Below are positions 1-8,120 of a stretch of DNA of 64,000 nt, piece after piece. Source of the stretch: a bacterium D16-50 (GTDB lineage: Bacteria; Bacillota; Clostridia; Lachnospirales; Lachnospiraceae); the NCBI GenBank assembly GCA_003612485.1, contig RAZA01000005.1, forward strand, positions 1-64,000. The letters are read 5' to 3'. The translations under genes were made by a program, and so were the position numbers. Below the pieces are notes generated by a model. That model was not told the DNA's origin. It saw only the letters and a list, made by a program, of their open reading frames with translations, and searched no databases. The stretch's first letter is position 1. Every line of letters begins with the position of its first letter.

Positions 1-240
1 TACAATAATTAATGCCCTAAAACAGTTGATTCAACAGCAAGGGTATCATTTATAAAGTTGTAAAGTTGTGTTTTTTAAGTAAAATAGGATATAAAATGGC
101 ACATAACATTCTCAATAGAATTTAGTATAATCCTATAGTAGATCATCAGACAGTATGGTAAACTTATATTTGGGATAACTCCTTTAGGTGAGTATTATTC
201 TTTTTAGGCTGGAAGTTATGGTACAGAGCTATCATGGAAA
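1..240. other. AT-rich left edge, no gene recognised
   Basis: This stretch is AT-rich and contains stop codons in all frames I followed. It lies downstream of the minus-strand gene that ends at 241. I see no convincing terminator, RNA gene or gene fragment in it. Confidence 0.5.
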
Positions 241-900
241 TTAACCATATTCTGGATGAACTGATAAACGTTTCAATCCAGACTTACTCCGCCAATACGC
301 TCGTTGCGCAATAATCTTGTCCACAATATATGCATGAATTTTTTGAGGCTCATCCAAAAGGGACAAAATTTGTGTCAACATTTCTTCTGCCCCATCTATT
401 GGGACACGCTTCAGTGCCCGACGGACTTTTGACTCAAGTTCAAGGCACAAAGGAATGTCCCCTGCTAGTGCGGCAGTCATAAACTGATTCCACGCAGGCC
501 AAAAGGGCGCAATTACACTGCTTATAAGAGGTATAGTCTTAGCTGTTTCTGGGTCTGCAAGTGTCCGATACTCTAAAATTCGTTCCAGCGCAGTTTCCGC
601 TAAAGAAGTAATCTCTTGCGAGAAAATTTCTGCGTTTCCTTTATATCCGACCCATGTCCCCTCTCTGGCTTCCCGTGTGCCACATACGGTAAACAAATAT
701 TCCCACTCATTCCATAGATGTTGCATTCCTATGTTCAGATAAGTCCCTCGGTCGCACCAACTGCCCTGAAATTCCACAACCGTGAAGAACCAACCATTAT
801 CATCTATCCATATCCGGGTAGAACCTTTCTGGAACATCCCTTTGGGTTTCAGCACTGCCCGAACCGCTTGTTTGATGAGAGTATTGTAGTTTTCTTCCAT
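241..900 (-). CDS. DUF4304-like protein
   Basis: This 219-residue soluble protein has no signal peptide or membrane segment. Its N-terminal half (about residues 5-75) resembles DUF4304: an initial helix, a KPKGMFQKGSTRIW-type segment, a GWFFTVVEFQGSW strand pair and a LNIGMQHLW strand. The family has no established function and is often found near mobile elements or phage-defence and toxin genes. The start at 900 has a GAGG ribosome binding site about ten bases upstream. The gene stands alone in AT-rich sequence unlike the GC-rich genes that follow, which fits horizontal acquisition. Family assignment is from remembered sequence pattern only. Confidence 0.6.
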   Translation of the reverse strand: MEENYNTLIKQAVRAVLKPKGMFQKGSTRIWIDDNGWFFTVVEFQGSWCDRGTYLNIGMQHLWNEWEYLFTVCGTREAREGTWVGYKGNAEIFSQEITSLAETALERILEYRTLADPETAKTIPLISSVIAPFWPAWNQFMTAALAGDIPLCLELESKVRRALKRVPIDGAEEMLTQILSLLDEPQKIHAYIVDKIIAQRAYWRSKSGLKRLSVHPEYG

Positions 901-1320
901 ATGCTTTTCCTCATTTCAAAATCATATCAAAGCCTAGCCTAAACTCCCATTAACTATATATTGTAAGGCTTTGTATAGTTTTTATCTCATTACAAAACAT
1001 CTTCTCAACTCCAATTTGTCAATTATAAAATATAGCACATCTCATCACCAAAAACAATCCTTGTTTTATGTCCGTTCCGCCTATCCAGACCTTCAAGGGA
1101 CGAGTAGTATTTTTTCGCATGGGGGACGAAAAAATCTCCACTCTTAAACCCTTGACCGTCTGGATTTTTGCCGTTGCCATTTCGACGCCGGAAACGGGGA
1201 ACAGGATTTAACAATCCTGCCCCCGCGCCCCCGACCTCTCCAAAAGAACAGAATGGAGCGTTACGCAATAGGGCTTGAAAAGGCTTGATTTTTAAGACAT
1301 TACAGACGCGAAAATCTATA

Positions 1321-1386
1321 GGGTAAGGGTTTTATACTACTTACCCACGAAAAGGACTTCTAACCGTCCATAGGCGCGTTTTGCGC
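1321..1386. repeat. two tandem hairpins, possible oriT-like site
   Basis: The first inverted repeat is GGGTAAG (1321-1327) with CTTACCC (1340-1346) around a 12-base loop. The second is GGCGC (1372-1376) with GCGCC (1382-1386) around a 5-base loop. Neighbouring hairpins of this kind occur at transfer origins and at recombination sites, but the assignment is inference and there is no relaxase gene in the window. Confidence 0.3.
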
Positions 1387-1449
1387 CCGTTCTTCCTGCC
1401 CGTTTCCCGCCATGCCGAAAAGTTTTGCGTCAATAACTTAAAAAAGTAC

Positions 1450-1478
1450 TTGACAAAACGCTTTATGAAGGGTATTGT
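1450..1478 (+). promoter_or_regulatory. sigma-A-type promoter
   Basis: A consensus TTGACA (1450-1455) is followed after 17 bases by TATTGT (1473-1478). Only a 40-codon unrecognised reading frame (1501-1623) follows, so this may be an orphan promoter left by a rearrangement. Confidence 0.4.
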
Positions 1479-1932
1479 TTTTCAATTATTGAGTATGCAC
1501 ATGAAAATAATGACAATAATTACTTTAGACTTTAATTATTCTGGGGAGGTTGTCAGCTTTGAAAAAGAGCCTGAAATAAAAATCAATGCGAATGGAAAAA
1601 CCAATAGCATTGCAATGCCCTGATAACTATGGTAAAGTCTTAAGAGAGGCTTTAGGAGGATTGTATTCATGACGATATCTTCTGGACTTTTGAACAGCAG
1701 TCGCTTACTATAACCTTGTTCTGGTCAACTACATAGGGTTCCGGGATAAGGGAATGCTTCTGATAGGAGGCTGCATAGACCCGATGGAAGACCGCAGATT
1801 GGGAAAATATGGTATCTGCAGGAGACATATGCATTCGGGAAGCAGAGCTATCAGGGGGAGCAGCCGCCTCTATGTCGGCAGACTGCCATGGCAGTAGATG
1901 GCAGAAAGAATAAAGGGCGGAATAGGCAGGAG

Positions 1933-2025
1933 AACGAAAGAACTGAAGAAACGAAGAACGAAAGAGCCGAAGAACGAAAGAACTGAAGAAACGAAGAACA
2001 AAAGAGCCGAAGAACGAAAGAAATG
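1933..2025. repeat. 40-bp tandem repeat, 2.3 copies
   Basis: A 40-bp purine-rich unit (AACGAAAGAACTGAAGAAAC and onward) occupies 1933-1972 and 1973-2012, with one base difference, followed by a 10-base third start. Because 40 is not a multiple of three, each copy reads in a different frame, which argues against a coding repeat. It runs directly into the start region of the next gene. Confidence 0.85.
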
Positions 2026-2037
2026 AGAGGGACGCCG

Positions 2038-2622
2038 ATGCATCAGGAAAATCAGGAGAAAATGCCGCATATCACGGCATGGAAAGCATATGGGCAGCAG
2101 ATTTTTTCAACGCCTGCCAGCAGGAAGATAGGATACGGATTGGTGGGTATCATGTGCCTGCTGGGAATTCAGTGCTTGTTTTTAGTGGACTTTTTGTATG
2201 GGATACTCCCTTATCTGATGGGAGGTTTTCTGGCAGGGGTCGGCGTGCTGGCTGTGACGGGCTCAATTCTGGCAAAGGAATACCGGAGGCTTGATACAAA
2301 GCTTTCGTCAAGCGGCATCCTTATGCTGGTGGTGGGGATTGCCATCATTGTGCGCGGGAATGAGGCAGACGGCCTGATTGGGGTGGCATGGGGGATATTC
2401 GGCCTGATACAAGGCTCTGAGAGCCTGAACGTGGCCATCTACAATCTGGCCAACAAGAAGAGATGGGGGATGGACATGCTGCAGGCTGCCGTGCAGATTG
2501 CGCTGGCCCTCCTGCTTCTGGTTGACCCAGTGGCGAAGCTGTACCCGCATATGCGGGTGCTGGGGCTGGAGCTGCTTGCTACGGGGTTCCATGTCTTCCG
2601 GGAGGTCAGGGCGGCATCCTGA
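2038..2622 (+). CDS. DUF308/HdeD-like membrane protein
   Basis: This 194-residue integral membrane protein has a short polar N-terminus and then about six hydrophobic segments in three pairs, from roughly residue 30 to 190, with Gly-rich helices such as MGGFLAGVGVLAV and GLIGVAWGIFGLIQG. That layout is typical of DUF308/HdeD-like proteins, whose role is poorly known; in E. coli HdeD is linked to acid stress. The ATG at 2038 is preferred over 2023 because GAGAGGG lies six bases before it. It sits just upstream of a two-component system and may be co-transcribed with it. Confidence 0.65.
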   Translation: MHQENQEKMPHITAWKAYGQQIFSTPASRKIGYGLVGIMCLLGIQCLFLVDFLYGILPYLMGGFLAGVGVLAVTGSILAKEYRRLDTKLSSSGILMLVVGIAIIVRGNEADGLIGVAWGIFGLIQGSESLNVAIYNLANKKRWGMDMLQAAVQIALALLLLVDPVAKLYPHMRVLGLELLATGFHVFREVRAAS

Positions 2623-2703
2623 CAATTTTTGAGCCATAGGATACCTATGCCATAGATGCGGAAAAGTGTTTCGGAGGAAATTGATAGGGAATGGAGAAGA
2701 GGA

Positions 2704-3369
2704 ATGAAACGGATTCTGATCGTAGATGATGAGAAGGAGATCCGTGGGCTGCTGGCGGAGACTTTTGCCATGGAGGGGTATGTTACTGATCAGGCGGCAG
2801 ACGGAGAGAGCGCGCTTTTGCTGATAGAAAAGCAGCCGGATCTGATCCTTCTGGATATCAACCTGCCAGATATGGACGGATACCAGATCTGTCAGGCCAT
2901 CCGGGGGCGCACCAATGCGCCTATTCTGTTTTTATCTGCCAGAACAGAAGAGGCCGACCGTATTATGGGCTGGAAGGTGGGCGGAGATGATTATATCATG
3001 AAGCCTTTCGGCATGGAGGAATTGCTTGCCCGGATAGAGGCGCATTTCAGAAGACAAGAGAGGACTGGCCGGACCCTTGTGACGGAGGAAAATCTGACGG
3101 TAGATTTTTCCGGGCGCCGTTTTCTGGTGGATGGCCGGGACGTGGGGCTTACGAAGACGGAATTTGCCATTGCGGAGCTGCTCTACACCAATAAGGGCGT
3201 GGTGCTTGACAGGGAGCGGATCTATGAGAATGTCCGGGGATATGAGGGAGAGGCGGATGCGTCCATCATTACGGAGCATATCCGCCGTATCCGGAAAAAG
3301 CTGGGGAATGCCCGGGAGAAGGAGTATATTGAGACAGTGTGGGGGGTGGGATATCGATGGATTGGCTGA
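2704..3369 (+). CDS. OmpR-family response regulator
   Basis: This 221-residue cytoplasmic DNA-binding regulator has a receiver domain (about residues 1-115) followed by a winged-helix output domain (about 125-220). The acidic pocket is D8/D9, the phospho-acceptor D51 lies in ILLDINLP, and the switch residues S78 and K100 are present. The output domain carries the LTKTEFAIAELLYTNKGVVL and ITEHIRRIRKKLG segments typical of the family. The start at 2704 has GGAGAAGAGG just upstream; an earlier in-frame ATG at 2656 has none. It overlaps the kinase gene by 13 bases, so the two form a unit that probably controls the ABC exporter downstream. Confidence 0.93.
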   Translation: MKRILIVDDEKEIRGLLAETFAMEGYVTDQAADGESALLLIEKQPDLILLDINLPDMDGYQICQAIRGRTNAPILFLSARTEEADRIMGWKVGGDDYIMKPFGMEELLARIEAHFRRQERTGRTLVTEENLTVDFSGRRFLVDGRDVGLTKTEFAIAELLYTNKGVVLDRERIYENVRGYEGEADASIITEHIRRIRKKLGNAREKEYIETVWGVGYRWIG

Positions 3370-4517
3370 GGAAGAAGGCTGCGCGTCTGGGAGTGGAATT
3401 TAGGAATGCTTCCCTGACGAAGAGCCTCTTTTTTTATATGGCGGCAGGAGCCGTGGCCGGGATGATGCTGTGGATCCTATCCAGAAACCTCTGCGAGAGT
3501 TGGTTCAAGGTGTTTACCGGAGAAAAAATCCGGGCGAATCTTACTCTTCGCTGGGAGATCGCGCACCAGGGAAAGGCAGCAGTGCGTTTTCTCTGGTTCT
3601 GGTATTGGTATGGGCAGTACCCTTGTCTGGCGGTATGCTGCACGGCCACAGGAGGGATGTTTTTGCAAAAAAAGATATATCCTGCCCTGAAGGCGGTACA
3701 GGATGCCCTTGGCTGTATCGGGGCCGGAGATTATGGAAGGGAGATCGCATATCTTGACGGGGATGAGATGGGAGGACTCTGCCGAAGCTTTGAGCAGCTT
3801 CGCAGAAGGCTGGTGAGGGAGAAGAGAAGCCGTTGGATGGAGCAGGAGAGCCAGAGGCGGATCAATGCTGCCTTTGCCCATGATATACGCACGCCGCTTA
3901 CTGTGCTTTCCGGCTGTACGGAATTTCTTCAGAAGTATGTGCCAAAGGGAAAGGTTTCTGAAGAAAAGCTTCTGGAAAAGCTGGCTGCAATGCATCATCA
4001 GGAACAGCGGATTCTGGAGATTTCCAAAACCATGACACAACTTCATGGGCAGGAGGCCAGAGAGGTGTCCGGGGCATGGCTGGAGGGCAGAACATTTGTG
4101 CAGCATCTTGGAACGGCAGCCAGAGAGCTCGCGGTGGAGAAAAAGAAAACCTGCAGGATAGCGGCGCAGGGGATAGAGGGAATTTTTTTTGCAGACGGAG
4201 GGCTGATTGAGGAGGTTTTTGACAATCTGGTATCAAATGCGCTCCGTTATGCCCAAAGCGGGATTACCGTTGAGTTTGTCCGGAAGGGGGAGGAATTTCT
4301 GATTTATGTGAGGGACGACGGGGCAGGGTTTTCTCATAGGGCGCTTCGGTACGGCACGGATCCTTATTACAGCGAGGACAAGGAAGGGGGAGGACATTTT
4401 GGCTTAGGATTGTTCATTTCCCGGATGCTCTGTGAGAAACATGGGGGAACACTGAAACTGGTCAACAGCATAGACGGCGGGGGAATTGCGGCTGCGGCTT
4501 TTTTAGTAGGGGTTTAA
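3357..4517 (+). CDS. sensor histidine kinase
   Basis: This 386-residue membrane kinase has two transmembrane segments (about residues 22-42 and 78-100) around a very short external loop, then a HAMP-like segment (about 105-160). The phospho-acceptor box is FAHDIRTPLT with H175. The ATPase core has DNLVSNALRYA (N box), RDDGAGF (G1) and HFGLGLFIS (G2). The short extracellular loop is typical of intramembrane-sensing kinases that take their signal from an ABC transporter partner, which fits the exporter encoded next. The ATG at 3357 overlaps the end of the response regulator gene. Confidence 0.92.
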   Translation: MDWLRKKAARLGVEFRNASLTKSLFFYMAAGAVAGMMLWILSRNLCESWFKVFTGEKIRANLTLRWEIAHQGKAAVRFLWFWYWYGQYPCLAVCCTATGGMFLQKKIYPALKAVQDALGCIGAGDYGREIAYLDGDEMGGLCRSFEQLRRRLVREKRSRWMEQESQRRINAAFAHDIRTPLTVLSGCTEFLQKYVPKGKVSEEKLLEKLAAMHHQEQRILEISKTMTQLHGQEAREVSGAWLEGRTFVQHLGTAARELAVEKKKTCRIAAQGIEGIFFADGGLIEEVFDNLVSNALRYAQSGITVEFVRKGEEFLIYVRDDGAGFSHRALRYGTDPYYSEDKEGGGHFGLGLFISRMLCEKHGGTLKLVNSIDGGGIAAAAFLVGV

Positions 4518-4728
4518 GAATCCTTTTTTAGAAAGTTTCAGGACTTATTTAGAAAATGTAGAGTGTTTGTAGAGATTTCTCTTGTATAGTATGTCTTATA
4601 GGAAGCTGCATTTGCTTCCTATAGAATGGAAAAGGATTGAATAGCCCTCCGTCGTCAGGCAGGGATAAGGCGCAGGCGTCAGGGGCTGTCCAATGCTTTT
4701 TAAGGAAAAAGAAAGAGAGATTCATGTT

Positions 4729-5631
4729 ATGGAAACACAAATTCAAATCAAAGGGTTATGCAAAAATTTCGGAAAAAAACAAGCGCTGAAATCCGTTGAT
4801 CTGACCATTGGGCAGGGGATGTTCGGCCTGCTTGGACCCAATGGGGCAGGCAAGACAACGCTTATGAGAGTGCTTGCCACACTGCTGCCGAAGTCTGCCG
4901 GGGAGGTGCGTGTGTGCGGGGTGCCGGTGGAACAAGCAGCGGAGATCAGAAAGATGACGGGGTATCTGCCTCAGGATTTTTCCATGTACGGAAATATGTC
5001 TGCCTATGAGGCGCTGGATTATCTGGCGGTACTCTCCGGGATTCCGAAGGCGGAGCGGAGAAAAAAGGTGCCGGAAATGCTGGAAAAGGTAAATCTCTTG
5101 GATCAGAAAAATATCCGGGTGAAGGCAATGTCGGGCGGGATGAAGCGCCGGTTGGGAATTGCTCAGGCAATCATCCATGATCCGAGGGTGATCATTGTGG
5201 ATGAGCCTACGGCAGGGCTGGATCCGGAGGAGAGGGTGCGTTTCCGCAACCTGCTGTGCGAGATTGCCAGAGAGCGCATCGTGCTGCTTTCCACGCACAT
5301 TGTGGGAGATATCGAGGCTACTTGTGAAGAGATCGCGGTACTGAATCAGGGTGAGGTGGTTTTCCGTGGGACGGTTGAGTCTCTTCTGAAGCTGGTGGAG
5401 AGCAAGGTTTACTCGGCGGAGGTCTCGGCAAGAGAACTGGATGGATTAAAAGAGCGTTTTATTGTAACCGGTATATTGAACAAAGGAAGCACTGCTACCG
5501 TCAGAATCATTGCGGAGAGTATGCCATTGGCGGAAGCGAAGTCCTGCAGCGCGGATGTGGAGGATGCCTATATGTTTCTGATGCACAGCATATCCGCGAT
5601 GCCTGTGCAGAAAGGAGGTGAGCAGGCATGA
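4729..5631 (+). CDS. ABC transporter ATP-binding protein (ABC-2 exporter)
   Basis: This 300-residue ATPase energises a membrane exporter made by the next two genes. It carries Walker A GPNGAGKTT (residues 36-44), the Q-loop segment YLPQDF, the signature MSGGMKRR, Walker B VIIVDEPTAGLD and the switch histidine in LLSTHIVGD. A C-terminal extension after about residue 215 is typical of drug- and peptide-exporting CcmA-like ATPases. The ATG at 4729 fits the family start; an upstream ATG at 4693 would add an unrelated charged tail. It overlaps the next gene as ATGA. Substrate is unknown. Confidence 0.9.
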   Translation: METQIQIKGLCKNFGKKQALKSVDLTIGQGMFGLLGPNGAGKTTLMRVLATLLPKSAGEVRVCGVPVEQAAEIRKMTGYLPQDFSMYGNMSAYEALDYLAVLSGIPKAERRKKVPEMLEKVNLLDQKNIRVKAMSGGMKRRLGIAQAIIHDPRVIIVDEPTAGLDPEERVRFRNLLCEIARERIVLLSTHIVGDIEATCEEIAVLNQGEVVFRGTVESLLKLVESKVYSAEVSARELDGLKERFIVTGILNKGSTATVRIIAESMPLAEAKSCSADVEDAYMFLMHSISAMPVQKGGEQA

Positions 5632-6881
5632 TAGGAGCATTGTTTCTGAAGGAGTGCAGGAAGATTGCAAAAAGCCTGGTGTATTATGTCTATCTGGTGG
5701 CATTTGTGCTGTTTATCACCGGCCAGATGAGCGATGTGGAGTGGGTGGATCAGCTGTCTGAGCCGCAGCCCGGTCAGGAAAGCTATGGGTACGGATATTC
5801 CAATGATGAGAGGATGATCATGCAGAGCGGGATGGAGACACTGTTTCAGGAACTGCTGTCAAATCGGTTTGCCACCTATCCTTTCGGTTTTTACAAGGAA
5901 GTGACCTTAAATGAGGAAGAGCAGGAAGTGCTTAAGCGCGCAATGCAGCAGTGCACGGGTATGGAATTTGAGCAGATGGCAGAGGAGAATACCGCGTACT
6001 GGATGGAGATTTGGATGGAAGCAGAGGGAAGCGCTGCGGAGTTTTCGGAGGCGGAAATGTGGCACGTTCCCCTCAGGGAAGATCTGACCTACGAAGAATT
6101 TGAACAGGTGATGGAGAAAGCTTGTGAAATCGTGGGCTCCAGAAGCTATTATGAGAAGTCATCCTATGAAAAAAGAGGCATTGCGGCTCTGACCTATGAG
6201 GATGCTCTGGAACATTACCGGGAACTGTGTGAAGATGACAAGGTCAGCGGCGCGCAGATGCGGCTGTTCTGCGATTATGCGTGCATTTTTCTTGCCGTTC
6301 TACCTATATTTGTGGGAGTTTCCGCTTGTCTGAAGGATAAGAGGGCGAAAGCGGCGGAGCTTATCCGCAGCCGATCCGTTTCCGGTGCAGCTCTGATAGG
6401 GTGCCGCTATCTGGCCAATGTGGTGATGTGTTTTGTACCGGTGCTTCTGTGCGCGCTGTTGATGCAGATGCCCTATGTGTATGCCGCAGGTCAGGCAGGA
6501 ATTGAGGCGGATGCTCTGGCATTCGTCAAGTATAGTTGTCTGTGGCTGCTGCCAGTGATCATGGTTGTGCTTGGAGCTGCTTTTCTGCTTACGGAGGCAA
6601 CGGAGACAATTCTGGCCATACCGGTTCTGCTGGCATGGGCATTCGGCTCGGTGCTTTCTGCCGCTACGCTGACGGGAAATTTTGGCTGGAAACTGGTGAC
6701 GCGCTGGAACACTTTCGGCAGTTACGGCAGGTATGCGGAGGAGCTGGGGCAGCTGTACCGGAATAAGGGGATGTATATGGCACTGGCAGTTATACTGGTT
6801 CTGCTCACAGTGGCAGTCTATGAAAAAAAGAGGCGCAAAGGGGAAATGTTGTATGGGAAATTACGTAAAAACAATTCTTAA
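5628..6881 (+). CDS. ABC-2 type permease
   Basis: This 417-residue membrane protein has one hydrophobic segment near the N-terminus (about residues 15-33), a long acidic extracytoplasmic domain (about 40-215) and about five further membrane helices to the C-terminus. This matches the permease of ABC-2 exporters with a large external domain. It overlaps the ATPase gene by four bases and has AAAGGAGGTGA upstream, so it is translationally coupled. The external domain is not one I can name. It likely pairs with the second permease at 6853. Confidence 0.8.
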   Translation: MIGALFLKECRKIAKSLVYYVYLVAFVLFITGQMSDVEWVDQLSEPQPGQESYGYGYSNDERMIMQSGMETLFQELLSNRFATYPFGFYKEVTLNEEEQEVLKRAMQQCTGMEFEQMAEENTAYWMEIWMEAEGSAAEFSEAEMWHVPLREDLTYEEFEQVMEKACEIVGSRSYYEKSSYEKRGIAALTYEDALEHYRELCEDDKVSGAQMRLFCDYACIFLAVLPIFVGVSACLKDKRAKAAELIRSRSVSGAALIGCRYLANVVMCFVPVLLCALLMQMPYVYAAGQAGIEADALAFVKYSCLWLLPVIMVVLGAAFLLTEATETILAIPVLLAWAFGSVLSAATLTGNFGWKLVTRWNTFGSYGRYAEELGQLYRNKGMYMALAVILVLLTVAVYEKKRRKGEMLYGKLRKNNS

Positions 6882-7485
6882 TTTTATCCGATACCATTAT
6901 CTTCCCCATTTGTGCGGGGCGGCGCTTTTGGTGCTGTGTGCCGGAGCAGTGTTGAGCTTCCGCAATCTGGACACTGCCGGAGCGGCGAAGGTCATGGAGC
7001 ATTACGGTGTTATCGCCGGGATCCTGCTGTTTACGCCATTGTTTTTGCCGGAGAGCGACATGGAAATCTGGCAGCTGGAGGCCTCCAGACATTTGCCTAT
7101 GTGGAAGCTGTATCTGGGCAGACTGTTTCCGGCGGTGTGCATGCTGGCAGCAGTGGTGAGCATTCTCATTTTGCGGCTTCTGGCCGGCGGCTCTGTGTTT
7201 CCGGTGTTGATTCTGTGGCGGGGAGCGTTCTGCGAGGCTTTGTTTCTGGGAGGAATCGGCTGTTTTGCGGCGGCAGTCACCAATCAGGTGGTTTTGGGGT
7301 ATATGGTGTCGGTTTTGTACTATGCCGTTAATACGGGCATGGCAAACCGTCTGTGGAAGTTCGGCTTGTTTCCTATCTACAGAGGCGATGAAGGAACCTG
7401 GATCTGGCTGCTCGGGGCGGCGGTTTTTCTTGTGGCAGGAGGAATCTGGCTGCGGGAACAGCTTCGCAGAGCGGCTGTTTTGTAA
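6853..7485 (+). CDS. second ABC exporter membrane subunit
   Basis: This 210-residue hydrophobic protein has about six membrane helices and very short loops. The ATG at 6853 has AAAGGGGAA upstream and overlaps the preceding permease gene by 29 bases; reading further upstream would give an implausible Trp/Cys/Arg-rich extension. Position after an ATPase and a larger permease suggests it is the smaller half of a heteromeric exporter. I do not recognise a named family, so the role is inferred from context. Confidence 0.7.
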   Translation: MGNYVKTILNFIRYHYLPHLCGAALLVLCAGAVLSFRNLDTAGAAKVMEHYGVIAGILLFTPLFLPESDMEIWQLEASRHLPMWKLYLGRLFPAVCMLAAVVSILILRLLAGGSVFPVLILWRGAFCEALFLGGIGCFAAAVTNQVVLGYMVSVLYYAVNTGMANRLWKFGLFPIYRGDEGTWIWLLGAAVFLVAGGIWLREQLRRAAVL

Positions 7486-7493
7486 GGTATTTC

Positions 7494-7521
7494 TTGATTT
7501 GCAAAACCTTTGTGGTATAAT
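7494..7521 (+). promoter_or_regulatory. promoter of CD3324-family gene
   Basis: TTGATT (7494-7499), 16 bases, then an extended -10 TGG-TATAAT (7513-7521). Transcription should begin near 7528, giving a leader of about 160 bases. Confidence 0.65.
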
Positions 7522-7555
7522 TCCTATGGTAAGTAAAAAGAACACTGGTGGTGAG

Positions 7556-7600
7556 ATGATGTATTTAAATAGAGCGTGGCTCCATGCAAAGCCAGTATGA
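7556..7600 (+). CDS. possible leader peptide, 14 codons
   Basis: This 14-residue reading frame (MMYLNRAWLHAKPV) starts about 28 bases after the predicted transcription start, behind GGTGGTGAG. Its codons cover the left arms of two competing hairpins (7580-7597) and its stop codon (7598-7600) lies at the base of an inner stem. This is the geometry of a translated attenuator leader, as in erm-type control, where stalling would change the fold. There is no direct evidence of translation. Confidence 0.35.
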   Translation: MMYLNRAWLHAKPV

Positions 7601-7653
7601 GCGACATTTGCATGGAGTGAATTCTAGTCGCTTACATATGTTACTGGCTTTGC
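7580..7653 (+). promoter_or_regulatory. leader with mutually exclusive hairpins
   Basis: Hairpin A pairs 7580-7590 (CTCCATGCAAA) with 7607-7617 (TTTGCATGGAG). Hairpin B pairs 7586-7597 (GCAAAGCCAGTA) with 7642-7653 (TACTGGCTTTGC), with a further inner stem 7598-7605 with 7627-7634. The two share bases 7586-7590 and cannot form together. All arms are perfect apart from one wobble pair. The structure ends about 20 bases before the AAGGAGG site of the next gene, so translational or transcriptional control is plausible. Confidence 0.6.
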
Positions 7654-7687
7654 TGCTTGACTAAATTGATCAAGGAGGAAGCCGCAT

Positions 7688-7951
7688 ATGAAGTATATTA
7701 ACGCAAATGAAATTCTTCCTGTCAGGCTGATTGAAGAGCTGCAAGAGTATATGCAGGCAGGTTATATCTATATTCCTGCAAAGACTGAGCAACATAAATC
7801 CTGGGGAGAAATATCTGGCTGCCGAAAAGAGCTTGAAGACCGTAATAAAAGGATTATCTCAGATTATAAGCAAGGTATATCTATGGAGAATCTTGCGGAT
7901 TCTTACCATCTTTCGGTTTATGCCATTAGAAAAATAATATACAAAAAATAA
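7688..7951 (+). CDS. CD3324-family small regulator
   Basis: This 87-residue protein matches the CD3324 family: an N-terminal MKYINANEILP segment, a QEYMQAGYIYIPAK middle and a C-terminal helix-turn-helix (about residues 55-87, ISMENLADSYHLSVYAIRKI). The family is thought to bind DNA, and its members are usually short single-domain proteins in Clostridia. A strong AAGGAGG lies nine bases before the ATG. It has its own promoter, structured leader and terminator, and lies directly upstream of an exporter pair that it might regulate; that link is inference. Confidence 0.8.
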   Translation: MKYINANEILPVRLIEELQEYMQAGYIYIPAKTEQHKSWGEISGCRKELEDRNKRIISDYKQGISMENLADSYHLSVYAIRKIIYKK

Positions 7952-7958
7952 TTCTAGG

Positions 7959-7990
7959 GAGCTGCTTAAAGAAAAGCAGCTCTCTTTTTT
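7959..7990 (+). terminator. rho-independent terminator
   Basis: A 9-bp stem GAGCTGCTT (7959-7967) with AAGCAGCTC (7974-7982), 6-base loop, then CTCTTTTTT ending at 7990. It closes the CD3324-family transcript. Confidence 0.9.
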
Positions 7991-7994
7991 CATG

Positions 7995-8051
7995 ACAATA
8001 GAAGACTCGCGAAGCGTGGATTCTATTGTTTACACATTATGTCTGTAATGT
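7995..8051. promoter_or_regulatory. hairpin and dyad upstream of exporter promoter
   Basis: A perfect 9-bp inverted repeat, ACAATAGAA (7995-8003) with TTCTATTGT (8021-8029), encloses a small CGC/GCG core. Just downstream is a dyad ACATTA-N6-TAATGT (8034-8051). Both precede the promoter at 8060, so the dyad may be an operator. Confidence 0.4.
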
Positions 8052-8059
8052 TTGGTGTA

Positions 8060-8088
8060 TTGAAAACACCTCGGCGTATGGATAAAAT
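8060..8088 (+). promoter_or_regulatory. promoter of ABC exporter pair
   Basis: TTGAAA (8060-8065), 17 bases, TAAAAT (8083-8088). The next translation signal is AGGAGGG at 8107. Confidence 0.6.
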
Positions 8089-8120
8089 TGTTTTATCATG
8101 ACCAATAGGAGGGATTAAAA

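Larger units (their letters stand above)
901..2037. other. 1.1-kb region without a recognisable gene
   Basis: The block holds two tandem hairpins (1321-1386), a promoter-like sequence (1450-1478), a possible 40-codon reading frame at 1501-1623 without a good ribosome binding site, and a 40-bp tandem repeat (1933-2025). An 81-codon minus-strand frame at 1023-1268 reads as a low-complexity Gly/Arg/Asn-rich product and I do not accept it as a gene. A short reading frame with an AGGAGG site begins near 1669 but stops after 14 codons. The patchwork looks like the decayed end of a mobile or integrated element, but no relaxase, integrase or transposase remnant can be named. Confidence 0.45.

Noticed and set aside
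1023..1268. 81-codon minus-strand frame near the left edge
   Set aside because: It is low-complexity, has no ribosome binding site and contains no family features; it was kept only as part of the non-coding region description.
1898..2026. 42-codon Lys/Arg/Glu-rich frame over the 40-bp repeat, overlapping ATG 2023
   Set aside because: The repeat unit is not a multiple of three, so the product is not a real repeat protein, and there is no ribosome binding site.
2656..2703. Upstream start for the response regulator
   Set aside because: No ribosome binding site; the receiver domain begins at 2704.
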